The position numbers and the translations under genes were made by a program. From the NCBI GenBank assembly GCA_002633005.1, contig NMRA01000109.1, positions 802,377 to 866,376 of the forward strand: a stretch of 64,000 nt of DNA, written 5' to 3'. Shown here one piece after another: positions 45,701-51,476 of the stretch (its first letter is position 1; every line of letters starts with the position of its first letter). The DNA comes from Phoronis australis. Lineage: Eukaryota > Phoronida > Phoronidae. The notes under the pieces were generated by a model. It searched no databases. It saw only the letters and a program-made list of their open reading frames with translations, and was not told the DNA's origin.

Positions 45701-46621
45701 CAGTACTATGCTTGAGGCTTCACAGTACTATGCTTGAGGCTTCAGGTGTACGTTAAAACATACCCATGAAAGGTTTCACACCATAAATGAGAAAAGCTGT
45801 ACATTTCTCTTCTGCCTAATTGGAATAGAACGCCCATGAGAAAATGCATTACGTGTGGATGGTCATCTCAGCATAAAGATACGAGAGATAGTAAATATCA
45901 AGAAGTCCAGCACAAGTGATAAGCGTTACAACTCTTTAAGTTGCATGCAACCAATGGATCACGCAGCCTACTAAACAAACTAGCATAATGCTGGAAGTCC
46001 AGCACTAAACAATATAAAGATTTTGAAACTTGGGTGTGAGTAAAGAACAGACCATAACAGAGGACCCAGCTTGTTTTTCCAACGGTCACACGTGCGATGT
46101 AGCAAAAACGGTCCTAGGCTAAGTGACTGCAAATGCTTTTCTATCATAATTCACATTTTAAAAAACAATCAACCCACAACAGAAATCACTTTTCTGAAAT
46201 TTAAGCTATACCATTTCAGCTGTATCGAGGAGGCAGTGTGGCCTGGTTGACTAAGTGCCCGCTTTCTTTACTCGAGGTCGTGGGTTCAGATCCCACCAGG
46301 TCACACTGCTAAACCCTTGAGCCAGGTTTCTAGCTCCTCAGCTCGGTTTTAACCATATATTAATAAAGCATAAAAATATTTCCAGGTGATCAGTGCAATG
46401 GGCCCACATGCGAGGCCTGCGCACGTCTGGTACAACGTGTATTAGACCGCCTGCAATTATTTTTTTATATTTCAGCTGTACCACCTTTATCGACAGGCCC
46501 TTATCTGAATTGTCAGTAATGGCTGACTTACCGAGACCTGGAACGTTGGCATGGTGTCGTCCAACAAAAGCACCTTACACTTGACCTGTTTACCACGAGG
46601 CACTGCACCACTGCTCGTCAT
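3665..46621 (-). CDS. FARP1/2: FARP1/FARP2-family RhoGEF gene (21 coding exons, 1614 codons)
   Basis: The spliced protein has a FERM domain (residues about 13-300), a FERM-adjacent segment (300-345), a long low-complexity linker (345-1107), a DH/RhoGEF domain (about 1110-1310), PH1 (about 1333-1435) and PH2 (about 1497-1600). This is the FARP order, and each domain block aligns readily with vertebrate FARP1/2, for example [12 protein letters not shown] in [24 protein letters not shown] in DH and [12 protein letters not shown] before PH2. Family knowledge: FARPs are membrane-associated exchange factors for Rac1/Cdc42-type GTPases. They act in dendrite, synapse and semaphorin-plexin signalling, and the PH domains hold the DH domain autoinhibited. 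I joined the exons by splice sites and phase; all 21 junctions agree, one with a GC donor and one with a weak GTTGGT donor. Vertebrate FARP1 is about 1045 residues; the excess here lies in the linker. I cannot say whether it is closer to FARP1 or FARP2; it is probably co-orthologous to both. Confidence 0.93.
4169..4361. mobile_element. hAT-like MITE, copy 2
   Basis: About 193 bases with the same CAGGGCTTGG start and an AAGCCCTG end, clearly similar to 1690-1942 throughout (shared ATTGTTCTACAAATAAATA-type stretch). It sits in intron 20, next to exon 20. Confidence 0.65.
4401..4552 (-). CDS. FARP1/2: FARP exon 20 (PH2, later strands)
   Basis: 152 bases from CTCCACAG to AG|GTGAGT. It encodes [40 protein letters not shown] and QYTFE: PH strands 4-7, nearly identical in pattern to vertebrate FARP PH2. 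Confidence 0.95.
4989..5096 (-). CDS. FARP1/2: FARP exon 19 (PH2, first strands)
   Basis: 36 codons from CTTTCAG to [29 protein letters not shown] then [16 protein letters not shown]. The SGYLLRKF and WQKLWVVF strands are typical PH strands 1-3 and match FARP PH2 closely. Confidence 0.95.
5852..5991 (-). CDS. FARP1/2: FARP exon 18 (inter-PH linker and start of PH2 region)
   Basis: 140 bases from ATTTTCAG to AAG|GTACAT. It encodes [20 protein letters not shown] and then [20 protein letters not shown]. The [13 protein letters not shown] motif directly before PH2 is a FARP hallmark. Confidence 0.93.
5992..7789 (-). other. Intron 17
   Basis: Holds the 24-nt microexon candidate at 7156-7179; otherwise no recognisable feature. 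Confidence 0.8.
7156..7179 (-). CDS. FARP1/2: Candidate 24-nt microexon between PH1 and PH2
   Basis: In intron 17, a TTGATTTCAG acceptor is followed after exactly 24 bases by a strong GAG|GTAAGA donor. The length keeps the phase of the 17/18 junction (phase 1). Inclusion would replace one Ser by KRGAKNARG, a strongly basic insert in the inter-PH linker. Splice sites and frame support it; expression is unproven. Confidence 0.5.
7790..7902 (-). CDS. FARP1/2: FARP exon 17 (C-terminal PH1 helix and linker)
   Basis: 113 bases from TCCATTAG to [30 protein letters not shown] is the PH C-terminal helix with its invariant Trp. A second, weaker in-frame donor (G|GTAGCA) lies nine bases upstream (end 7799) and would drop three residues. 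I prefer the stronger GTGAGT. Confidence 0.9.
7903..8576 (-). other. Intron 16
   Basis: Holds the 22-bp tandem repeat; nothing else recognised. Confidence 0.8.
8069..8134. repeat. 22-bp tandem repeat, three copies (intron 16)
   Basis: Three diverged copies of a unit beginning CCTCTAAGTTCAATAGGTGG, spaced exactly 22 bases. Confidence 0.7.
8577..8659 (-). CDS. FARP1/2: FARP exon 16 (PH1)
   Basis: 83 bases from TTGTATAG to AG|GTGGGA. It encodes [20 protein letters not shown] then RCLLVAA, corresponding to the middle PH1 strands (HCLTLRG...IIVAAS in FARP1). Confidence 0.88.
9067..9225 (-). CDS. FARP1/2: FARP exon 15 (first half of PH1)
   Basis: 53 codons between a T-rich tract ending TTTAAG and an ATT|GTGAGT donor. 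It contains [20 protein letters not shown] and [11 protein letters not shown], the first strands of the PH1 fold, then [12 protein letters not shown]. Confidence 0.93.
10187..10368 (-). CDS. FARP1/2: FARP exon 14 (end of DH, link to PH1)
   Basis: 182 bases from a TATTTCAG acceptor to AGG|GTAGGT. It encodes the last DH helix ([20 protein letters not shown]) and [20 protein letters not shown], the conserved DH-PH connector of FARP proteins. Confidence 0.93.
10369..11680 (-). other. Intron 13
   Basis: Apart from a segment at about 11145-11610 that shares the AATTAAGGCTATCTA start and the ATGAATGT...ACATGGTCA motif with the palindromic element at 13485-14038, nothing is recognisable. Confidence 0.6.
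11681..11952 (-). CDS. FARP1/2: FARP exon 13 (DH domain core, CR2/CR3)
   Basis: 272 bases from TTGACAG to C|GTAAGT. It contains [20 protein letters not shown] and the signature [20 protein letters not shown] (conserved region 3, which carries the catalytic helix). Phase 2 in, phase 1 out. Confidence 0.95.
12461..13283. mobile_element. Non-autonomous DNA transposon with GGGCTGTTCCAG ends (intron 12)
   Basis: Begins GGGCTGTTCCAGTAAAATC and ends GATTTTGCTGGAACAGCCC, an imperfect inverted repeat that continues into G-rich and C-rich runs. Length about 820 bases, no transposase seen. The poly-G next to the left end contains an assembly N at 12501. Superfamily is uncertain, possibly hAT. Confidence 0.6.
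12501..12501. other. Assembly N in a poly-G run
   Basis: Single N between two G homopolymers (12489-12511); the true length of the run is unknown. Confidence 0.9.
13485..14038. mobile_element. Palindromic MITE (intron 12)
   Basis: Long imperfect inverted repeat: the left arm (13485 to about 13630) reappears in reverse complement in the right arm (about 13875-14038), including ATATGCTTCTTACTACTGTG and TCAACC.TTAAAAG. The centre holds a TATGAATGTACCTTTCTT...ACATG motif also found near 11440 and 43160. Confidence 0.65.
14121..14254 (-). CDS. FARP1/2: FARP exon 12 (DH domain)
   Basis: 134 bases from CCTGCAG to TG|GTGAGT. It encodes [20 protein letters not shown] and then [25 protein letters not shown], matching the WFQSTVSKED...LKEIEQRLALWEG segment of FARP1. 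Confidence 0.93.
16260..16330. promoter_or_regulatory. Promoter-like cluster: E-box, CCAAT boxes, CRE
   Basis: Within 80 bases there are CACGTG (16254-16259 region), CCAAT (16271-16275), a perfect CRE TGACGTCA (16291-16298) and a second CCAAT (16318-16322). Such a cluster is typical of animal core promoters. It lies inside the piggyBac-like element, 120 bases before a candidate first exon. Confidence 0.35.
16442..16537 (+). CDS. Candidate first coding exon of an unknown plus-strand transcript
   Basis: ATG in a good context (AACATGGCG) starts 32 codons, [20 protein letters not shown] then [12 protein letters not shown], ending at AGG|GTACGT. It follows the CRE/CCAAT cluster. I do not recognise the protein and found no second exon. 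It may be an exon fragment captured by the transposon, an element-encoded peptide, or chance. Confidence 0.25.
17398..17487 (-). CDS. FARP1/2: FARP exon 11 (start of DH domain, CR1)
   Basis: 30 codons from a TTTTAG acceptor to [29 protein letters not shown] then [10 protein letters not shown]. This is conserved region 1 of Dbl-homology domains, the helix that contacts the GTPase switch I region; the family-typical Glu of ELLMTERTY is present. Confidence 0.94.
17488..19172 (-). other. Intron 10
   Basis: Holds the tandem duplication at 17858-17993; no exon recognised. Confidence 0.75.
17858..17993. repeat. Tandem duplication of about 71 bases (intron 10)
   Basis: Two copies (17858-17922 and 17929-17993) of a unit starting TTATAGCCCTGCTACATAAC, with few differences. 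Confidence 0.8.
19173..19677 (-). CDS. FARP1/2: FARP exon 10 (linker before DH)
   Basis: 505 bases from TTTCAG to AAG|GTGAGA, residues about 939-1107. Ser/Thr-rich, with a [11 protein letters not shown] stretch (1020-1030, SH3/WW-type ligand) and runs of Met-Thr-Ser. It ends in SRRK, which joins RYPADKAY of exon 11 exactly as RRKRFPTDKAY does in vertebrate FARP1, confirming both splice sites. Confidence 0.9.
20273..20533. repeat. Direct duplication left of the N at 20534 (copy 1)
   Basis: 261 bases identical to 20577-20837. The copy stops exactly at the single N, so this is most likely an unmerged contig overlap, not a biological repeat. Confidence 0.85.
20577..20837. repeat. Direct duplication right of the N at 20534 (copy 2)
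   Basis: Second copy of the 261-base segment at 20273-20533, offset by 304 bases. It lies in intron 9, so the exon model is unaffected. Confidence 0.85.
20990..21021 (-). CDS. FARP1/2: Candidate 32-nt alternative (poison) exon in intron 9
   Basis: Bounded by a good acceptor (a T-rich tract ending GTGTAG) and a strong donor (CTG|GTAAGTG). Read from exon 9 it gives [11 protein letters not shown]. Being 32 nt it shifts exon 10 into a frame that stops after about 65 codons, so inclusion would truncate the protein before the DH domain or trigger decay. It may be chance. Confidence 0.35.
21130..21422 (-). repeat. G-rich degenerate minisatellite abutting the exon 9 donor
   Basis: On the transcribed (minus) strand, intron 9 opens with a run of degenerate units resembling CACCCATGG/CCCTAGA in complement, that is GGGTGG, CTAGGGTCATGGGTGG. 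About 20 loosely repeated units. GGG triplets close to a 5' splice site are known splicing enhancers, and the tract could form G-quadruplexes. Confidence 0.6.
21423..21852 (-). CDS. FARP1/2: FARP exon 9 (acidic linker)
   Basis: 430 bases from a CCAACAG acceptor to AG|GTAAGG. It encodes an acidic, probably disordered segment (residues 796-938) with a PPLY motif (817-820, the PPxY ligand of WW domains), many Glu/Asp/Arg, and two ENIP repeats. Phase 1 in, which fits the 28052 donor, and phase 2 out. Confidence 0.85.
21853..27234 (-). other. Intron 8, part beyond the short-isoform polyadenylation signal
   Basis: About 5.4 kb, AT-rich. It holds two copies of a short dispersed repeat (about 23046-23105 and 23405-23480) and a CCAAT-containing stretch near 23720; no exon recognised. 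Confidence 0.6.
27235..27240 (-). terminator. Polyadenylation signal AATAAA of the short isoform
   Basis: AATAAA on the minus strand 27 bases after the read-through stop, followed within about 30 bases by a T-rich stretch (27200-27215 region) of the downstream-element type. The position is right for premature polyadenylation inside intron 8. Confidence 0.6.
27267..28051 (-). CDS. FARP1/2: Exon 8 read-through: alternative C-terminus and stop (FERM-only isoform)
   Basis: If the 28052 donor is not used, the same frame stays open for 261 more codons and ends at a TGA (27269-27267). The extension has the composition of the upstream exon and repeats its motifs: STFRP and YTFSSF echo the upstream FSTF copies, and a VTTTV...SPIKE segment echoes VTTTT...SPAK. 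It also has a five-Gln run. AATAAA and a U-rich stretch follow. The predicted 1056-residue protein keeps FERM and FA but lacks DH and both PH domains, a layout like FRMD7. Homology of the tail itself was not recognisable. Confidence 0.7.
28052..29418 (-). CDS. FARP1/2: FARP exon 8, long Ser/Thr/Pro-rich linker exon (full-length form)
   Basis: 1367 bases (about residues 340-795) from a TTGTAG acceptor to a strong GAAG|GTAAGA donor, phase 1, which fits exon 9. The protein is low complexity, predicted disordered, rich in Ser, Thr, Pro, Asn and Asp. It has an acidic Ser/Asp/Glu run (760-771), which is a likely CK2-type target, and an NPF tripeptide (787-789), the ligand type of EH domains. FSTF-type motifs recur. 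Two other GTAAG-type sites lie inside: at 28682 (phase 1, compatible with exon 9) and 28428 (phase 0, compatible only with exon 11), so shorter forms are possible. Confidence 0.85.
29419..31990 (-). other. Intron 7
   Basis: No repeat or gene recognised. A possible 3-nt microexon (AAA at 31031-31033, between TTATAG and GTGAGT) would insert one Lys in frame; weak evidence. Confidence 0.6.
31991..32065 (-). CDS. FARP1/2: FARP exon 7 (FERM-adjacent segment)
   Basis: 75 bases from an ACTATAG acceptor to AG|GTATGT. It encodes [20 protein letters not shown] then PGFE, matching the FERM-adjacent (FA) region of FARP just after SRGSSFR. Phase 2 in and out. Confidence 0.9.
32300..32640. repeat. Short imperfect repeats of TCTCACGCA and CTCAAGCAAAATTT (intron 6)
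   Basis: Five or so copies of TCTCACGCA/CTCACGC between 32330 and 32405, then three related copies of CCTCAAGCAAAATTT-like sequence at 32550-32620. Non-coding, origin unknown. Confidence 0.5.
33702..33862 (-). CDS. FARP1/2: FARP exon 6 (end of F3 and FERM-adjacent segment)
   Basis: 161 bases encoding [32 protein letters not shown] and the FERM-adjacent SRGSSFR motif. The only donor that gives the phase required by exon 7 and restores the conserved [12 protein letters not shown] run is CG|GTTGGT, a weak 5' splice site. The end position rests on this phase and homology argument. Confidence 0.88.
33863..36513 (-). other. Intron 5
   Basis: A-rich, no gene recognised. A 6-nt microexon candidate (AGGGAG, 34941-34946) lies between CTAAC...TTAATAG and GTATGA. 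Confidence 0.6.
36514..36669 (-). CDS. FARP1/2: FARP exon 5 (FERM F3/PTB-like lobe)
   Basis: 52 codons between a CCCAG acceptor and a GTAAGT donor. The block [20 protein letters not shown] followed by [17 protein letters not shown] is the most conserved F3 segment of FARP and other FERM proteins. Confidence 0.94.
36670..38263 (-). other. Introns 3 and 4 (interrupted by exon 4)
   Basis: No repeats or additional exons recognised outside exon 4 at 37337-37424. Confidence 0.6.
37337..37424 (-). CDS. FARP1/2: FARP exon 4 (end of F2, start of F3)
   Basis: 88 bases. It encodes [20 protein letters not shown] followed by [10 protein letters not shown], corresponding to the conserved helix and MYGIRLHPAKD-like turn at the F2/F3 junction of FARP. 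Donor AGG|GTGAGA, phase 0 out. Confidence 0.92.
38264..38485 (-). CDS. FARP1/2: FARP exon 3 (FERM F2 lobe)
   Basis: 222 bases, acceptor TTGCAG and donor GTAAGT. It completes the split Arg and encodes [14 protein letters not shown], then the F2 helices ([20 protein letters not shown]) up to [11 protein letters not shown]. Phase 2 in, phase 2 out. The match to FERM M-lobe sequence of FARP is strong. Confidence 0.93.
38486..39874 (-). other. Intron 2, GC-AG type
   Basis: Begins GCAAGT and ends TTGCAG on the minus strand. It contains two copies of a short dispersed repeat (39010-39095 and 39715-39800) and a C-homopolymer at about 39203-39216. Confidence 0.85.
39715..39800. repeat. Dispersed short repeat family (TTTTGGCAATTATTTTTGTG)
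   Basis: A motif of the form CAGCCTTTGAAAAG...TTTTGGCAATTATTTTTGTG...ATTAC recurs at about 23046-23105, 23405-23480, 39010-39095, 39715-39800 and 59805-59885, and weakly near 48895-48975. It looks like a decayed small MITE or SINE. Confidence 0.5.
39875..40101 (-). CDS. FARP1/2: FARP exon 2 (FERM F1 lobe)
   Basis: 227 bases, entered at phase 0 from a TTTCAG acceptor. It encodes the [20 protein letters not shown] block and the F1/F2 junction ending in EEEFT plus the first two bases of Arg. The exon must end before GCAAGT, because only this joins exon 3 in frame: a rare GC-AG intron with a strong AG|GCAAGT context. Confidence 0.93.
43207..43291 (-). repeat. tRNA-derived SINE head (intron 1)
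   Basis: On the minus strand an exact B-box GGTTCGAATCC (43238-43228) lies about 45 bases after an A-box-like GTGGTGTAGTGGTAAAG. The fold is not a clean cloverleaf, so it is a SINE remnant and not a functional tRNA. Confidence 0.5.
43838..43972. mobile_element. Palindromic MITE, about 135 bases (intron 1)
   Basis: Near-perfect inverted repeat: ATAGATTATTACATG and AGTCGTTATCCCCCGTTA on the left are mirrored by TAACGGGGGATAACGACT and CATGTAATAATCTAT on the right, with a short GTTCTCC centre. It is flanked by AT-rich bases. Confidence 0.75.
44445..44510. repeat. 22-bp tandem repeat, three copies
   Basis: Three copies of an AAGTTGACCATAGTTTGCAC-type unit at exact 22-base spacing. Confidence 0.75.
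45631..45740. repeat. 22-bp tandem repeat, five identical copies
   Basis: Five perfect copies of a unit beginning TTCACAGTACTATGCTTGAG. Perfect identity suggests recent expansion and probable length polymorphism. Confidence 0.95.
46229..46313 (+). repeat. tRNA-derived SINE head (intron 1, near exon 1)
   Basis: GTGGCCTGGTTGACTAAG (A-box-like) and GGTTCAGATCC (B-box-like) lie about 40 bases apart. A T-arm GTGGG-TTCAGAT-CCCAC and an acceptor-like TGGCCTG/CAGGTCA pair can form. The body is shorter than a true tRNA, so this is a SINE head, about 220 bases downstream of the exon 1 donor. Confidence 0.55.
46532..46621 (-). CDS. FARP1/2: FARP exon 1 (start codon; beginning of FERM F1)
   Basis: The ATG at 46621 starts 30 codons ([20 protein letters not shown], then [10 protein letters not shown]) and ends at a GTAAGT donor. 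The LLDDT...F block matches the first beta-strand of FERM F1 in FARP. In-frame stops at 46670-46672 and just downstream confirm that the frame cannot extend further 5', so this start is secure. The exon begins upstream in 5' UTR at a TTTCAG acceptor (46708). Confidence 0.9.
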
Positions 46622-46707
46622 CTTGACGTCTTTTTCTCGTTCCTTCTCAACAGCAGATCAGCAGATAGGTCAACTCCGGACAATCTGATTGGCTGTCATC
46701 TTCAGCT
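46622..46707 (-). other. 5' UTR part of exon 1, with upstream acceptor
   Basis: A TTTCAG acceptor ends at 46708, so at least one further non-coding exon lies to the right. I could not locate it. The 86-base leader contains a short upstream ORF and in-frame stops before the main ATG. Confidence 0.6.
46670..46699 (-). promoter_or_regulatory. Upstream ORF in the FARP leader (9 codons)
   Basis: An ATG at 46699 reads nine codons to a TGA at 46672-46670. It is in the same frame as the main ATG, which lies 48 bases after the stop. Short uORFs of this kind usually reduce translation of the main frame. That role is inferred, not shown. Confidence 0.45.
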
Positions 46708-47610
46708 CTGAAACACAACAAACATAGGGCATTACATTTAATATGCAAACAACAGTAATCACTAGTTACAAAACCAAAACAGTCCCCCAGTAAACAATTT
46801 TGCTGACAAACAACATCTTGCACACTTTACAATCCTGTCAAGAACTTAAGTTAAAATGGTTATGAACCTCAACAGTTCCAAAAGTTTCCATCAAACTTTC
46901 ACATGAACTGTAAGAGGCGTTGCACACGAGTATATAAATACTGTATCGCCACCTAGACCTGATCTAAACAGCTGGACAGACAATCTTATTCCTGAACAAC
47001 GATAGTGAGTGAAACTCAGAAACTGCTCAGTCAAAACAGAAAGAGAGACTTAATTGACAACTGTATCACCAGAACCGAAACTAATGGTCTTTTCTTCATC
47101 TCACCTCATACATCATTCTAGTTTCAAACTTCACCACATTGAGTATCAATCAACAAACTACTTATCTGAGCTCAACAACCACAGGCAAAAGCCCTATTTA
47201 TATGTTAAATTGAGAAAACTGCGTATTAATTTTTTACCTAAATCCGCTTTTAATTTCGTTAATGCGACCATTCTCATGTGTTCAGTTTCCTTAACGAAAC
47301 CCGTTTTTTTAAGACGCCCTTGTCATTGACTTTGGTAACTACTGCTCTGGAGAGCAACGCCAACTGAGTTGAAACTGGTAAAGAATGCGTAAAGAATGCC
47401 TGTCAGTAAACCAGTCATGGATTCACTCTAGGGGGCAAATGTGACAGTTTACCAGCAGCTGTTTAAAACCTCTCAAAACATTGAAAACCTACAATAAATT
47501 TCATCTAATCTTTTCTCCCATTGGGCATATATCACATTATCGCTCCTGATACCAGACAACCCTCCGGAGACCTGGGACTTGCTCCACAAAGAGATCAAGA
47601 AGCACATGTA

Positions 47611-47671
47611 TAGATTTTTCAGTACATAGATTTTTCAGTACATAGATTTTTCAGTACATAGATTTTTCAGT
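47611..47671. repeat. 16-bp tandem repeat, 3.8 copies
   Basis: Perfect copies of TAGATTTTTCAGTACA at 16-base spacing. Confidence 0.95.
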
Positions 47672-50600
47672 CTACATGTTGTTTTCAACTCTGCAAGAAA
47701 TGTAGCTTGTAATGTGCTTGCGCGAAGTAAGGATTTCCGTTACTGTAAATGCTTCGTTTGGTGTTCGCTGCCGCGTATCAAGTAATGCAGTCATTAGCGG
47801 TAATATACCTGCCAAACTTGCCGCACAGGAAAAAAGCGCTATTCCGAGTAGTCACAAGCAAGTAAGAATACCGCTAATGAGAATAGCGAGTTTCCAAGTA
47901 TTTACGCGGTAACTGTGTGCACACGTACCGGCCTACAACCATGAGTAGGTTGTAGACCAATGACGACAACAAACAATCAACACAGACGAGGGCTCGATAT
48001 GAGTGAGTACATGCTCGAATATGAGCGGAAAAAGTACAATGCGAGTAGAAAATTGACCTCACTCGCACGGGCGCCCATGAAGATTAAGACACTTTACTCC
48101 AACCACATGGGTTGTCAAATTTTGAAGTTGCCCAGGAAGACATTTTTGGGTCTTTTTACAAACACCGATTTCAAATTGTCACAGTCCAGAATTTTCCATT
48201 TAATTGTACTACACTACATGTCCATTTGGGAAGACAAAAATTTCATAACAACATTGCTTTCAGACAAAAAACGACCTTCAAATTAAAAACAAAAGCCAAC
48301 CTGCAAACTAATTAAAATCCAAAGCGCAGACATTAAAAATATTCTGTTTGATAAAGACAGGTGAAGAATGGACAGGAAAGCCAGTGAATCCATTTGGTCA
48401 ATCATGGGTAATAATGGAGTGAACACAACAGGGGTTTGGCTAGAATCAATATTATGATAACTCCTTCAGTCATACATTACAAAGCCTGGTGACTTGGGCT
48501 AAACATTGCAGCCATTCAGGCAGAGGCCATGCTGGCTTTAGGCACCCATCAGTGGCAGAATGAGCAACTGGGATCTCTGTGGTGACATGTGCATTACATG
48601 GGCACACAGAGACAGACATCATTCAATTAATTAGCAGAGACGGATAATAGCTGTGGTGAGTGAGCAACTCTGGTCAGGGAATTAACAGCAAAGGACAGCC
48701 AGATGTTCCCTTCACAGAACCTAGTTCACTGTATGGTAAACAACTCACCAATACAGGAGACAATATGGCGTACTGCTGAACTTTATTTTTTCATTTTTAC
48801 ATAAGAACATGTTGCACCATTTGAATTAAAGTTTTACTACGTTCAATTTTTTATGATATCTATAATCACACAAACTTTTGAAAACTGGGCACATAGACCA
48901 ATGTAAGGAGACATTGAAAAATGAGAAGGGCAATTGTTTTTGTCTGAAACTGCTGAAATTTTATCGTACTTACTGCAAGCTGGTGCTGGCATGCTATAGA
49001 TAAACAGACAGCACAGACAAAAGTGCCAAGTAATATAGGAAAAAACGGAGAAAACAGTAAAGTTTCAATTTAGGATATAAATAATTTTAGCTACAAATGA
49101 TAAAACTCTTATCAAATGTTGTTTGGTGAGTGCTGAAACAAAAGAATCTAAATTAATAACTGAACAGTAACTATTGGTTCAGAAATTTGACTAAGTAAAA
49201 TTTTTCTTGTCAAGTAGAAAACTTCAAAGCTCACTTCACTACAAAACCTGAATATTATGGATCGTCTCGAACACTCAGCATCACATCATGGCCAACAAAA
49301 GTTTCAAACAGCATCATTGAAAGTTTTCAATCAAAAGAAAGCCTGGATTTAAACTAAATGATGATGAAAGCAGACCGATGCTGAGCTTCCAAAATCCTCA
49401 AGCAGCTAATGTATTTTGTTTGTTTGAGTTACCTATCACTCACATGAAAAATTCCAAGGTGCGTGTGCGTGCGTATAATATTCGTGTGCCTTTTCAGTTG
49501 ATTTTCTCATGCAAAACAACTTCGACTTTCATGCTTCGGGATCAGAAATGTTCTCACTTCGCAATCATCTTCAAATGTGACAAGGGATAGATGGGCTTTC
49601 CATATCCTGCCTTAAACAATTCACTGAATATTGACAGAACAAAAGCTGCATATTTCATCAATGAAGCAAAGCAGCACAGCAATGACCCTGTTTTTTCTTG
49701 AGGTTAACTAATCTGATTTGAAGTTGACATTGACTGATGGACATTCTAGACTATTGACAAGTGAAAGCTGCTGAAAATACATACCGGTACATACATACAA
49801 TTGAGGATCTAAAATTTGTAGATTAAAGTACATTTCGCCTCCTAAAGCTGACTGATAAAATGTGTGACGTAGATAGGATTCTGTTTCCGTAACAAACTCA
49901 AGTCAACGGCAATGTGCACATGCGCCACTTTCATATTCACAATTTTATGGTTTGTCAATTGCAATAAATTCTGAAGCGTTTTTATTTGATGGTTTCAGTG
50001 TTCGTGCTGGTACTGGAAATAGATCCCTATCACCGTAAGGAATATTAGGAGATAGATTTTATGAGAGTTGAAAAGGCTCGATTCAATTTTCATTTTTACG
50101 CAAGCTAAACAGGGTGAAATGTAATCTTAAACTTTGATAAAACAAGTGCTGAAACAAGTTAACCCCGCAAAAACACTGCCCTGGACATAGCACAAACATT
50201 GAAACTAGAAAGAACTAAGGTACAACCAGAATCACACACTATTTTGACAATAAATGCAAAATCAAAACAAGACTTGTTATTGAAAAGCCACAAGACATGT
50301 GGCCAAAGTGACAGGGAGGTAGAGCCCAAGAGAGAAGTTGTAACACTAACATGCTAATGATGTTGATAACTGTTGGATGATAATCAAACTGCCTTGCATT
50401 CCATCAACAAGGTGAGTTGGAGATGGTGGTAGTAATTAATGACATGAACTCTGGATAGACAAACCAGAGTCAGGTTCACCAAGGGTAGGTAGGTCTGACA
50501 TGCATCATTCAGTACATATGGCACAGATTTAAGAACTGTTTTGTATAAAACCTGTGGATACAGTAAAACTAATTCAGACAAAAATTATACGCAGAGCTGT

Positions 50601-51475
50601 TTTCATGTTTCAAAGGCTTCTAACAGGGATATACCCAGGTTTCAAAACCCTGCTTGCTTGCTGGGCAAGTGAGCCAGAAAATCTACTCGCCCAACCCGAA
50701 GTTCTATCGCCCGGCCGTTTTGCGTCGCTCACCACAAACTTGCTACCAACATCAATAAAAATGATCGTTTCGTGCGTTGATGTCACCATCTGTTAGAGCT
50801 AGCATCGTTTTTAGAAAATGCAGAATTTCTACAAAGAAACTTTCGACGTCGATGAATTCTCAGCAACGCAAGACGTAGCCTTGGTGCAAAGTCAAACACA
50901 ATGTACTAATATACCCAACTATGCGCCGATGTGGGTAAAAGACTGACCAGATAAAATCTGACTCACAATTAGTGTCATTAAAACTACACTCTTCCTTGAG
51001 TACACTAAATTATTTACCGTTGTTGGAATAATTGGCGTTCTACCATTATTCTGCTGCTAAAATTGCAGCACTACCTTTGCGTCGGCTTTCGGCGCCATGA
51101 AATATTGCATCACCCATTCGCTAACTTCTTTGTTCGCCAATTCCCCAATCAACTGTTATTCTTTCACTAGGTTACGTACACGGTACAACAAATTATTGTA
51201 ATTGGTTTCACTTCATTATAAGTTTTTAATATTTTAATACCAGCAACCGAAATTTCAGAACATATTTTGCTGTAATCTTTTCCCCGAGAGATGTCGTAAA
51301 ACTTCAAGGAAATGGCAAGTGCGCGTGTCACAAGAGGACCGTTTTCAAAACCATGACATACTTTTCTTTGTTACAAAAAGGCAGAGAATGACCTAAGAAA
51401 GTGTTCTTCATTTAAAAGGCTGCAATGGGCAAGGTGGGTGGCGGTTGACTCCTAGATTTTACATGCACCCCCCCC

Positions 51476-51476
51476 N
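51476..51476. other. Assembly N in a poly-C run
   Basis: Single N inside a C homopolymer (about 51468-51489). Confidence 0.9.

Larger units (their letters stand above)
40102..46531 (-). other. Intron 1 (coding part), 6.4 kb
   Basis: Contains the two SINE heads, the palindromic MITE and two 22-bp tandem repeats listed separately. No additional exon recognised. The segment 40740-41900 is richer in CpG than its surroundings but shows no clear promoter. Confidence 0.7.

Noticed and set aside
46229-46313. Functional tRNA gene
   Set aside because: T-arm and acceptor can pair, but the D- and anticodon arms do not fold and the length is too short.
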